A stretch of 14,738 nucleotides of DNA from Lachnospiraceae bacterium (lineage in GTDB: Bacteria; Bacillota; Clostridia; Lachnospirales; Lachnospiraceae), in NCBI GenBank assembly GCA_009774155.1, contig VSNE01000031.1, forward strand, positions 1 to 14,738. Reading direction: 5' to 3'. The notes beneath the pieces were generated by a model that was not told where the DNA came from, did not search any database, and saw only the letters and a program-made list of their open reading frames with translations. This document shows, in pieces, positions 7,171 through 13,482 of this stretch (the first letter of the stretch is position 1; each line of letters starts with the position of its first letter). Position numbers and translations under genes: made by a program.

Positions 7171-7971
7171 TTATAACTTTTTCCTGTTTCCAGCTTTTTT
7201 CCGCAATTTTTCCTGTACGATTTTCCATACTTTCGACTCAATCAGCGCCTCATGTGTCCCTTTTACCACAATCCACTCTTCCGGCCTGCGCTGTATCTGC
7301 CGGCGGTGCATGTACTGTTCCTTTTTTCCCTGCACCATCGCCCCAGTATACAGTTCACTGTGCAGAATACGGCAGACACCGGAATAGGTCCATGGCTGTC
7401 CTTCGGCTGCAATCCTGCTGTTCTGATACTTATATCCCTTCTGCCTTTTATACGCGGAAGGCGAGGGAATATTTTTCCGATTCAGCTCCTCCACAATCTC
7501 CCGGATGCTGCTTCCATCCATATATTTTTGAAAAATCTCTCTGACTACGGCAGCCGCCTGTTCATCCACCAGCAAATGATTCCGATCTTCCGGGTCCTTT
7601 TGATATCCGTAGGCGGCGAAAGCGCCGATGAATTTCCCCATTCTCTGTTTACTCCTGATTGTCATATGAACTTTATCCGAAATATCCCGGGCATATTGTT
7701 CATTCAATATATTTTTTAAAGGAAGGAACAGATTATAGACCCGCTCCAGACTGTCAATCTGATCTGCAACCGAGATAAACCGGATACCCTTTTCCGGAAA
7801 ATAGCGTTCCAGATACCGTCCGGTCTCTATATAGTCCCTGCCGAACCTGGACAAATCCTTCACCAGAATGCAGTCAACCCGCCCTCCTTCCACATCCTGC
7901 ATCATCCTCTGAAAGCCCGGCCTTATAAAATTGGTTCCTGAATATCCATCGTCTATGTAAACGCTGTCTTT
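7171..7971 (-). pseudogene. Serine recombinase remnant (TnpX/SpoIVCA-like), truncated at both ends
   Basis: Homology begins abruptly at KDSVYIDDGYSGTNFIRPGF (codon 7971). It continues through the resolvase-domain motifs RVDCILVKDLSRFGRDYIETGRY and IRFISVADQID, then a recombinase domain (LVDEQAAAVVREIFQKYMDG to WTYSGVCRILHSELYTGAMV). The N-terminal 50 or so residues, with the catalytic serine of the Y-x-R-x-S motif, are missing. The frame instead runs into the 20-base repeat array next door. The protein stops at RKKAGNRKKL, before any zinc ribbon or coiled coil. The first ATG, at 7905, would give 244 residues. Without the catalytic serine it cannot cut DNA. It belongs to a different subfamily from the two recombinases at 9134-12588, so it is the trace of a separate element. 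Confidence 0.8.
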
Positions 7972-7978
7972 GATACAA

Positions 7979-8048
7979 TTCGATTTTCCCCCAAACCTTT
8001 TGATTTTGCTCCTAACAATTTGATTTTAATCCGTACTTTTTGATTTTT
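7979..8048. repeat. Array of four GATTTT boxes at exact 20-base period (possible IS end)
   Basis: GATTTT recurs at 7982, 8002, 8022 and 8042, exactly 20 bases apart. Units share more than the core: the first three fit GATTTTnnnCCnnACnnTTT, allowing one mismatch at the end. The array starts within ten bases of the point where the recombinase remnant loses homology. Multiple short terminal repeats at the ends are known for IS21-family elements, which makes a relic IS end a plausible explanation (inference). No IstA or IstB gene is present in the window, so either the element is nearly all deleted or the array is something else, such as a set of binding sites. Confidence 0.55.
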
Positions 8049-8205
8049 TAATTTAGGGGGGTTCAATATTAATGGCTGCTGCAACTCAATAATTTATATA
8101 CAGGAAAAGCGATACGGAAACCGAAAATAAAAATCGATTATCCCTTTTAGTATCTAATTTATATTTAGTATAAATTTTAATATTATATACACTTTTAAAC
8201 AGTAC

Positions 8206-8255
8206 TTGAAATTGTAAATGTATCAAGATAAAATAACATTTAAAGAAGCCGAACA
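8206..8255 (+). promoter_or_regulatory. cheC promoters: sigma-A-like overlapping a sigma-D (FliA)-like promoter
   Basis: TTGAAA (8206-8211), a 17-base spacer and TAAAAT (8229-8234) fit the housekeeping consensus well. Starting at the same TAAA (8229-8232), a 15-base spacer leads to GCCGAACA (8248-8255). This matches the flagellar sigma-D pattern TAAA-N15-GCCGATAT in the -35 and in the first five bases of the -10. Sigma-D control is what one expects for a chemotaxis gene, which raises confidence that this is real. Confidence 0.5.
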
Positions 8256-8301
8256 GCGATAGATAATAGTATAACTATGGCATAGAAAATCAACATGAGA
8301 A

Positions 8302-8335
8302 AGTGCTTGGACGACATAAAATTACCAATGGCACT
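8302..8335 (+). other. Hairpin in the cheC 5' leader
   Basis: AGTGC-TTGG (8302-8310) pairs with CCAA-TG-GCACT (8325-8335), leaving a two-base bulge and a 14-base loop. It ends about ten bases before the AAGGAGG of cheC. No riboswitch class is recognised. It may affect translation or mRNA stability, or be incidental. Confidence 0.3.
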
Positions 8336-8364
8336 GATATGCAAAAAGGAGGAGTTGAATCAAA

Positions 8365-9030
8365 ATGAAATATCTTACAAATAAAGTGAACAGTATATAT
8401 TTTGATGTATTAAAAGAGGTTGGGAACATAGGTACTGGAAGTGCTACGACATCTATGTCTGTGATATTGAACACAAAATTAAGTATGCATATGCCAGATG
8501 CCCGGCTGATTTCAATTCAGGATTTAAACACTATAATTGGGTCAGAGGAAGAAGAGGTCGTAGCTATTTATTTACAAATACATAATGGTATTGATGGCAG
8601 TCTGATGTTTCTCTTAAAAAAGAATGCAGCTTATTTCCTTCTTAACCGTCTGCTTGGCAAAAAACCTAATTATGAGAAATCTTTTGATGAAATGGATTTG
8701 TCCGCCATTAAAGAAGTGGGAAATATTATTGTTAATTCTTATCTGACAGCCATTTCAACAATGACGAATTTAATTATAAGCCCTTCTCTCCCATATATTT
8801 CAGTTGATATGGCTGGAGCAATTTTAAGCATTCCTGCAATTCAAATGGCACAATATGGTGATAATGCATTAGTAATTGAAACATCTTTCGAAGATAAAGC
8901 CTTGCTGGAGGGATATCTCATTTTCTTGCCAGAATTTGATTCGGATATTAAAATTTTACAAGCTTTAGGAATGGGGAACTTAATCACCGAAAATAAACAA
9001 AGCGAAGAACAATTTTTAAAATTGGCATAA
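8365..9030 (+). CDS. cheC: Chemotaxis protein CheC (CheY-P phosphatase)
   Basis: A 221-residue protein with the two CheC/CheX/FliY phosphatase motifs, both with the full D/S-x3-E-x2-N pattern. The first is Asp14, Glu18, Asn21 in FDVLKEVGNIGTGSA, and the second is Ser113, Glu117, Asn120 in LSAIKEVGNIIVNSYL. In Bacillus, CheC removes phosphate from CheY-P and works with CheD, helping adaptation of the chemotaxis system. Length is close to the usual 205-215 residues. The gene stands alone, with no cheD or other motility gene in the window, but its promoter looks sigma-D-like. AAGGAGG lies upstream of the ATG. It is clearly more AT-rich than the recombinase genes beside it. It sits between a recombinase remnant and the prophage end, yet is intact. 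Confidence 0.92.
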   Translation: MKYLTNKVNSIYFDVLKEVGNIGTGSATTSMSVILNTKLSMHMPDARLISIQDLNTIIGSEEEEVVAIYLQIHNGIDGSLMFLLKKNAAYFLLNRLLGKKPNYEKSFDEMDLSAIKEVGNIIVNSYLTAISTMTNLIISPSLPYISVDMAGAILSIPAIQMAQYGDNALVIETSFEDKALLEGYLIFLPEFDSDIKILQALGMGNLITENKQSEEQFLKLA

Positions 9031-9037
9031 TATATAG

Positions 9038-9079
9038 AAAAGTGCGATCTGAAAGCTACGATTCCAGACTGCACTTTTT
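9038..9079 (+). terminator. Intrinsic terminator of cheC
   Basis: AAAAGTGC (9038-9045) pairs perfectly with GCACTTTT (9071-9078), and inside the stem TCTG pairs with CAGA. A T-rich tail follows. The stem is symmetric and has a shorter T run on the other strand, so it may also stop leftward transcription from the recombinase genes. It starts eight bases after the cheC stop. Confidence 0.85.
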
Positions 9080-9133
9080 ATCGTTTTACTGGCAGGCATA
9101 CCCTTATGATTTTATAAATTGGTGATTTAAGGC
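9080..9133. other. Candidate attachment-site region
   Basis: Large serine integrases usually act on an attachment site directly beside their own gene. The 54 bases between the cheC terminator and the recombinase stop codon are therefore the likely junction of element and chromosome. No direct repeat partner can be seen because the other end is outside the window, and no core dinucleotide can be assigned. Confidence 0.3.
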
Positions 9134-10711
9134 TTACACTGTTATTTCCGTTCCATCCTTAAAAGTAAAACGGATATCTACTTTGTCAAAAATTGTTATA
9201 TATTCAATCAAGCTGTACCATAAATCCTCATCGAATTCTGTAACCAGTTCTTTCTGCTTTTGCAGTCCATCAAGAAACAACTCTATTTTTTCTCTGTGTG
9301 CCTGTTTTTCCGTAATGGCCTGGCTTACCTCATCCAGCCGCCCCTGCACACTGTCTAACCGCTTTGCCAGCCCGTCATACCGTTTCTGATACTCCTTCTG
9401 ATCAAGGGCAATCCGTGCATTTTCTTTGATACACTGCTGCACCAGTCCTGCTACCACATTCAGTTCTTCCTGAAGCTGTGACCGTTGCGTTTCCAACGGC
9501 CGCAAATCAAAGAGCGTATCCTTGATGGCATTAAAGTTCTCAATGATCTCATCTTTCTCGGTCAGGAGGATATTGACCGCTTTCACAAAAAGTTCCTTGA
9601 TTGTTTCCTCATCAAGATGGGGCGTGGTGCATTTCTCGCCGCCGTCAAATTTATGGTTGCACTGCCATATTGTCTTCCGGTATTTGCTTGTCGAATGCCA
9701 TACTTTAGAACCGTACCAGCTTCCGCAGTCACCGCATTTTATCTTGCTTGAGAAAGTGCTGACGCAGCTCTGGCGGTTCTTCCCTGGGCATCGGAGGGCC
9801 ATCTGCTTCTGTACCGCATCAAATTCCTGCGGGGATATGATTGCCGGATGGTTGCCCTCCACATAATACTGAGGGACTTCTCCTTCATTGACTTTCTTCT
9901 TTTTGGAAAGGAAATCAACTGTGTAGACTTTCTGCAAGAGCGCATCCCCTTTGTATTTTTCGTTTGTCAGGATGCTTTTCACCGTCCCAGATGCCCATGT
10001 CTTTTTGCCGCCCGGTGAGGGAATCCCGTCAGCCATCAGTATCCTGGCTATCGCATAAGGCGAACGCCCCTGCAGGAAAAGCCCGTAAATCCTGCGTACA
10101 GTCTTTGCCTGTTCCTCGTTTACCACAAGGTTGCCGTCCTCGCCCCTGTCATAGCCGAGGAACCTTTTGAACGGCACGGTTACCTTGCCGTCGGCAAAAC
10201 GCTTTCTCTGTCCCCATGTACAGTTCTCCGAAATGGAACGGCTCTCCTCCTGTGCCAGCGAGGACATGATAGTGAGGAGCAGCTCTCCTTTGCCGTCAAA
10301 TGTCCAGATGTTTTCTTTCTCGAAGTAACACTCCACGCCGCTTTCTTTCAGCCTGCGGATGGTGGTGAGGCTGTCAACCGTGTTCCTTGCAAAACGGGAT
10401 ACGCTCTTGGTGATGATGAGGTCAATTCGACCTGCGAGGGCGTCCTCCACCATTTTATTGAAGCCGTCGCGCTTCTTTGTATTACAGCCGGTTATACCTT
10501 CATCAGCGTACACGGATACAAATTCCCAGTCATCCCTGCCATTGATATAATTCGTATAATAATCCACCTGCGCCTCGTAGCTGCTCTGCTGTTCCTCGCG
10601 GTCGGTGGAAACGCGGGCGTATGCCGCCACCCTGCGTTTTTTCAGGCTGCCAAGTGAATCTGCTGTGAATCTGTTCTTTGTCGCGGGTATCGTGACTACG
10701 TTCTTTGCCAC
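9134..10711 (-). CDS. Large serine recombinase (integrase) with single zinc ribbon and coiled coil
   Basis: A 525-residue protein. The resolvase catalytic domain (about 25-170) has YARVSTDREEQ with nucleophile Ser35 and Arg33, plus TKSVSRFARNTVD and EESRSISENC. A recombinase domain follows (about 180-305). One zinc ribbon has Cys326, Cys329, Cys351 and Cys361. A long coiled coil covers about 400-475, and the end reads VDIRFTFKDGTEITV. This is the full layout of phage-type large serine integrases, which join attP and attB without needing a host factor. The GTG start at 10711 lies inside the 3' end of the upstream recombinase (16-base overlap) with GGGGGA about eight bases before it, so translation is coupled. 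It is the last gene of the cassette, nearest the presumed attachment site. Whether it acts alone or with its partner is unknown. Confidence 0.93.
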   Translation of the reverse strand: MAKNVVTIPATKNRFTADSLGSLKKRRVAAYARVSTDREEQQSSYEAQVDYYTNYINGRDDWEFVSVYADEGITGCNTKKRDGFNKMVEDALAGRIDLIITKSVSRFARNTVDSLTTIRRLKESGVECYFEKENIWTFDGKGELLLTIMSSLAQEESRSISENCTWGQRKRFADGKVTVPFKRFLGYDRGEDGNLVVNEEQAKTVRRIYGLFLQGRSPYAIARILMADGIPSPGGKKTWASGTVKSILTNEKYKGDALLQKVYTVDFLSKKKKVNEGEVPQYYVEGNHPAIISPQEFDAVQKQMALRCPGKNRQSCVSTFSSKIKCGDCGSWYGSKVWHSTSKYRKTIWQCNHKFDGGEKCTTPHLDEETIKELFVKAVNILLTEKDEIIENFNAIKDTLFDLRPLETQRSQLQEELNVVAGLVQQCIKENARIALDQKEYQKRYDGLAKRLDSVQGRLDEVSQAITEKQAHREKIELFLDGLQKQKELVTEFDEDLWYSLIEYITIFDKVDIRFTFKDGTEITV

Positions 10712-12588
10712 CGCTTTGTTCCCCCTTTCTTAAATTCATATACAAGGCTGCCGTCCTCAAGCGCCGTTATGCCTTTTATCTGCTTTTCAAACTCTGCCCC
10801 GTCAAATCCATCCATGCCCATGATGTAAGCGGAAACCTTACGGATATTGAAGTCGGCCAGGTCTTTTCCACAGCATTCTGTCCTGACTTTTGATTTGCCC
10901 GCGCACCGCCAGTAAACATATTTTCCGTAAGCAGTGTACCTGTGGTATAGGTTACCGCAGGAGGCACATTTAATTTTCCCGGTAAACTCATCTGTTGAGG
11001 TTGTTCTGTGAATGCTGTTTCTGAGCTTCAATGTTTCGTAAGTCTTAACCGTGCCGTCTTTCATGTGGAAATCAATGCTCCCTGTTTTCTGCACCACCAT
11101 CCGCTCCACGGTCTTCAAAAAATATCCTTCATCAAATGTTTCCTGCCCCATGATGCCGCAGAAGATTTCCTTTATCTCACTGTCGGGATAGTTCACGCTG
11201 TCGCAGGTTACCCCGTGATTGCTTTTTGCCCTGCAGTACCAGTAAAGATGCCTGTCTCTGCTTTCACTGACTGCCCGGCCATACCGCCTGCCGCACTGCC
11301 CGCAGAATATCTTCCCGTCAAAGATGTGTTTTGGTCTTTTTCTTCCAGGCTTTGGTTTTGGTTTCTTTTGCGGACGCGGTGGCATATTCCATATCTTTGT
11401 TGTGCCATCAAAAAATTTTACCTCAAGGCTGCCGTCAGGCATGGATATGACCTCCTTGACCGAAGTTTCAAAAACCTTATTGTCAAAAGTATTTGTACCA
11501 AGCATTTCTGCGAAGATTTTATACAGTTCTGATTCAAGGTAATTATGGCTTTTGCAGGACATCCCCACTTCTTTCTTGCTGCGGCAGAACCATTTTGCAT
11601 CGCCTTTACATATCCTCCTCGTAAAAAACATTCCGCACGCACCGCACTTGATTCTTCGTGTAAATGGATATGTGGGGCTCTGCATCGCCGCCCGCCGCTG
11701 CATTTCTGCCTGGACCTTTGCATAAGTTTCACGGTCAATGATGGCTTCGTGGCAGTCGGCCATATAATACTGCGGAAGTTCTCCATTGTTTTTTACCTTT
11801 GTTTTTGTGATAGGGTCTGCCATGTAACATTTCTGCCGCCTGATATCCCCCGCATAGACCTCATTAAAGATCAACTGCCGCACTGAGCCTTCCTGGAACT
11901 CATTCCCAAGCACCGAACGGATGCCTGCCTGGTTCATGCTTTCTGCAATGCGGCGGAGGGAAATGCCGTCTATGTACATCTGGAACATCCAGCGGACGGC
12001 TTCCGCCTCTTCGGGGATAATGATGTATTTTTCCTGTTCTTCATCATACCAGTATCCGAGCAGATGCTTATTTGCCACACCGATCTCTCCCGACTGGAAC
12101 CTTTTCCTTATGCTCCATTTACAATTCTCGCTGATGGAACGGCTTTCTTCCTGTGCAAAGGAAGCAAGGAGCGAAAGCATCAGTTCCCCGTCCTCTGACA
12201 GCGAATTGATGTGTTCCTTCTCAAAACGGACTTCTATGCCAAGTTCCTTTAAATGCCTTACCGTCTCCAGAAGGTCTACGGTATTCCTTGCAAACCTTGA
12301 TATGCTCTTGCATAAAATGATGTCAATCTTTCCCGCCTCACAGTCTGCGAGCATACGGATAAATTCATCACGTTTCGATATGTCCGTGCCGCTTATCCCG
12401 CAGTCAGCGTACACGCCTGCATATTCCCATTCAGGGTTGCCCTGTATCAGGGAGCTGTAATAGCTTATCTGTGCGGAAACCGAATTCATGAGCCGTTCCG
12501 TATCCCTCGACACCCTTGCATAAGCCGCCGCCTTTTTACGCTTTGGCAGGGCGGGGAATGCAGGCTCTATCCTGCTGATCTTCTTCAA
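10696..12588 (-). CDS. Large serine recombinase with three tandem zinc-ribbon modules
   Basis: A 630-residue protein when started at TTG 12588, which has GGAAGGAG nine bases upstream; a TTG at 12597 directly abuts that site. The catalytic domain has YARVSRDTE with Ser27, CKSISRFARNTVD and EESRSISENC, then a recombinase domain to about residue 300. Three similar modules of about 112 residues follow, each a four-cysteine ribbon: Cys315/318/335/345, 429/432/452/462 and 541/544/562/572. After each ribbon comes a helix, a G-x3-F segment and an ending like FFDGTTKIW, MKDGTVKTY or FKKGGTKRW. A basic proline-lysine linker (about 402-420) separates the first two. The long coiled coil expected of integrases is not seen. 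The catalytic residues look intact. The product probably binds DNA over a longer or different site than its partner encoded at 9134-10711 (inference). Confidence 0.92.
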   Translation of the reverse strand: MKKISRIEPAFPALPKRKKAAAYARVSRDTERLMNSVSAQISYYSSLIQGNPEWEYAGVYADCGISGTDISKRDEFIRMLADCEAGKIDIILCKSISRFARNTVDLLETVRHLKELGIEVRFEKEHINSLSEDGELMLSLLASFAQEESRSISENCKWSIRKRFQSGEIGVANKHLLGYWYDEEQEKYIIIPEEAEAVRWMFQMYIDGISLRRIAESMNQAGIRSVLGNEFQEGSVRQLIFNEVYAGDIRRQKCYMADPITKTKVKNNGELPQYYMADCHEAIIDRETYAKVQAEMQRRAAMQSPTYPFTRRIKCGACGMFFTRRICKGDAKWFCRSKKEVGMSCKSHNYLESELYKIFAEMLGTNTFDNKVFETSVKEVISMPDGSLEVKFFDGTTKIWNMPPRPQKKPKPKPGRKRPKHIFDGKIFCGQCGRRYGRAVSESRDRHLYWYCRAKSNHGVTCDSVNYPDSEIKEIFCGIMGQETFDEGYFLKTVERMVVQKTGSIDFHMKDGTVKTYETLKLRNSIHRTTSTDEFTGKIKCASCGNLYHRYTAYGKYVYWRCAGKSKVRTECCGKDLADFNIRKVSAYIMGMDGFDGAEFEKQIKGITALEDGSLVYEFKKGGTKRWQRT

Positions 12589-12632
12589 TAAAATCAACTC
12601 CTTCCGCTACTATACATCACTCTGAAAGGGCA

Positions 12633-12809
12633 TTAAGTCAAGGGCTTTCCGGCTAATAATGTACCCAAAGTTGGTCTGTATTTTTCGAGCAGTATTGTAT
12701 CAATTTCCGAATATTCTTCCTTTGAGATGATGCCTTTTTCAAGCATGGATCTTGCCACGGAAAGAGATATGCGGTACATTTTTTCTGCCCTGAACTGCTT
12801 TTTATCCAT
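12633..12809 (-). CDS. Small SHOCT-like protein of the recombinase cassette
   Basis: A 58-residue, mostly helical protein: MDKKQFRAEKMYRISLSVAR, then MLEKGIISKEEYSEIDTILLEKYRPTLGTLLAG. The stretch LEKGIISKEEYSEIDTILLEKY fits the SHOCT pattern (short helix, loop, helix with G-x-I-s-x-e-E), a small oligomerisation motif often found beside recombinase genes. The ATG at 12809 is preceded by GGTGAGGA and overlaps the last codons of the upstream gene by eight bases. The next gene starts 44 bases after its stop. Residues upstream in the same frame are rejected as part of the gene because they lack a ribosome binding site. Its exact role is unknown; its size and position make it a candidate accessory or directionality factor (inference). 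Confidence 0.75.
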   Translation of the reverse strand: MDKKQFRAEKMYRISLSVARSMLEKGIISKEEYSEIDTILLEKYRPTLGTLLAGKPLT

Positions 12810-13230
12810 TATCCTCACCGCCTTTGAAACGGCTTCTGACATAGCACTCATGGGAGCAGTATTTCCGGTGGGAATTGCCATAAGCAGTAAACTCCTTCCC
12901 ACAGCCGGCACAGACAAAAGAATAGACAGCCCTCTGCTTTATACGGTCAGGATGTTCATGCCACCATTTCTCACGACATTCACGGCAGCAGAATATTTTT
13001 TTCTTTACTCCTTCAGTCTGCCGCAGCTCATTCCCACATTCACGGCAGAAGCCCTCTTTTGGCTGTTCATCTTGATTTACTGTTTTACCAGGCATTTCAC
13101 CTGCCAGCCCATTCCTCCTGCAGAAGCTCCTGACCGTATCCCTTGAAATATTCAGTCCCTTTGCGATCAATGCATATCCGAACCCATCTTTTCTAAGCTG
13201 TATGATCTGCTGTCTCTGTCCGTCGGTCAT
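12802..13230 (-). CDS. HTH and double zinc-cluster protein of the recombinase cassette
   Basis: A 142-residue protein. Residues 5-42 (QRQQIIQLRKDGFGYALIAK to SRDTVRSFCRRNGL) form a helix-turn-helix like those of sigma-factor region 4 or transposase N-termini. Two cysteine clusters follow: Cys62, Cys65, Cys81/82, Cys85, and Cys107, Cys110, Cys125, Cys129. Both have the C-x2-C-G opening of zinc ribbons (FCRECGNEL and FVCAGCGKEF). The start at 13230 is set by GGGAGG nine bases upstream. The frame is open further upstream to 13353, but that part reads through a hairpin. It probably binds DNA, controlling the cassette or assisting recombination (inference). A perfect 14-base palindrome lies 22 bases upstream of its start. 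Confidence 0.75.
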   Translation of the reverse strand: MTDGQRQQIIQLRKDGFGYALIAKGLNISRDTVRSFCRRNGLAGEMPGKTVNQDEQPKEGFCRECGNELRQTEGVKKKIFCCRECREKWWHEHPDRIKQRAVYSFVCAGCGKEFTAYGNSHRKYCSHECYVRSRFKGGEDNG

Positions 13231-13251
13231 AAAATAACGCCTCCCATATCT

Positions 13252-13265
13252 ATGGAAATTTCCAT
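13252..13265. promoter_or_regulatory. Perfect palindrome upstream of the HTH gene
   Basis: ATGGAAATTTCCAT is a perfect 14-base palindrome just upstream of the ribosome binding site of the HTH/zinc gene (GGGAGG, minus strand). It is a natural operator candidate for autoregulation by that protein or by a phage repressor. No clear promoter hexamers were found beside it. Confidence 0.4.
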
Positions 13266-13295
13266 GCTGTTTTGATGAGGTGTTTTCCCAACATA

Positions 13296-13335
13296 AAAAC
13301 TGCCTCTCACTATACGGAGATTTGGAGGCGGTTTT
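13296..13335. terminator. Hairpin between lysis genes and recombinase cassette
   Basis: AAAACTGCCTC (13296-13306) pairs with GAGGCGGTTTT (13325-13335) over an 18-base loop, with one U-G wobble on the plus strand and a C-A mismatch on the minus strand. On the minus strand it is followed by T5, so it may be a second terminator behind the lysis genes or an attenuator before the cassette. T runs are short either way. Confidence 0.4.
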
Positions 13336-13426
13336 GGATACCCCAAAAATCAAAATATTTGTTTTGTGTCATTTTATGAATGACGGGCTTGTCACTATTC
13401 ACGACCATTTTCGACTAAGAAACAAC

Positions 13427-13474
13427 AAAAAAAGCCGCAGGCACTGAACCCAAATACGGGGGAGTGCCTGCGGC
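13427..13474 (-). terminator. Strong intrinsic terminator of the lysis genes
   Basis: On the minus strand GCCGCAGGCACT (13474-13463) and AGTGCCTGCGGC (13445-13434) form a perfect 12-base GC-rich stem with a 17-base loop, followed by T7 (13433-13427). It begins nine bases after the endolysin stop and separates the lysis genes from the recombinase cassette, implying the cassette has its own promoter. Confidence 0.92.
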
Positions 13475-13482
13475 ATAATGCT

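Larger units (their letters stand above)
8049..8364. other. AT-rich gap and cheC leader
   Basis: There is no gene here. The first part, just right of the repeat array, has a G6 run near 8056 and is otherwise featureless AT-rich DNA. The second part carries the cheC promoters (8206-8255) and a leader of about 100 bases with a hairpin at 8302-8335 before the ribosome binding site. Confidence 0.6.

Noticed and set aside
7979..8048. CRISPR array
   Set aside because: The period is only 20 bases, only short cores repeat, there are no spacers of normal length and no cas genes.
8255..8364. c-di-GMP riboswitch in the cheC leader
   Set aside because: The conserved core bases of the GEMM-I and GEMM-II classes were not found; only a simple bulged hairpin is present.
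12810..12917. N-terminal extension of the SHOCT-like gene to 12917
   Set aside because: This part is a shadow of the zinc-cluster coding sequence in another frame; the ATG at 12809 has its own ribosome binding site.
13231..13353. N-terminal extension of the HTH/zinc gene to 13353
   Set aside because: The extension runs through a hairpin and a palindrome and lacks a ribosome binding site, while ATG 13230 has GGGAGG at good spacing.
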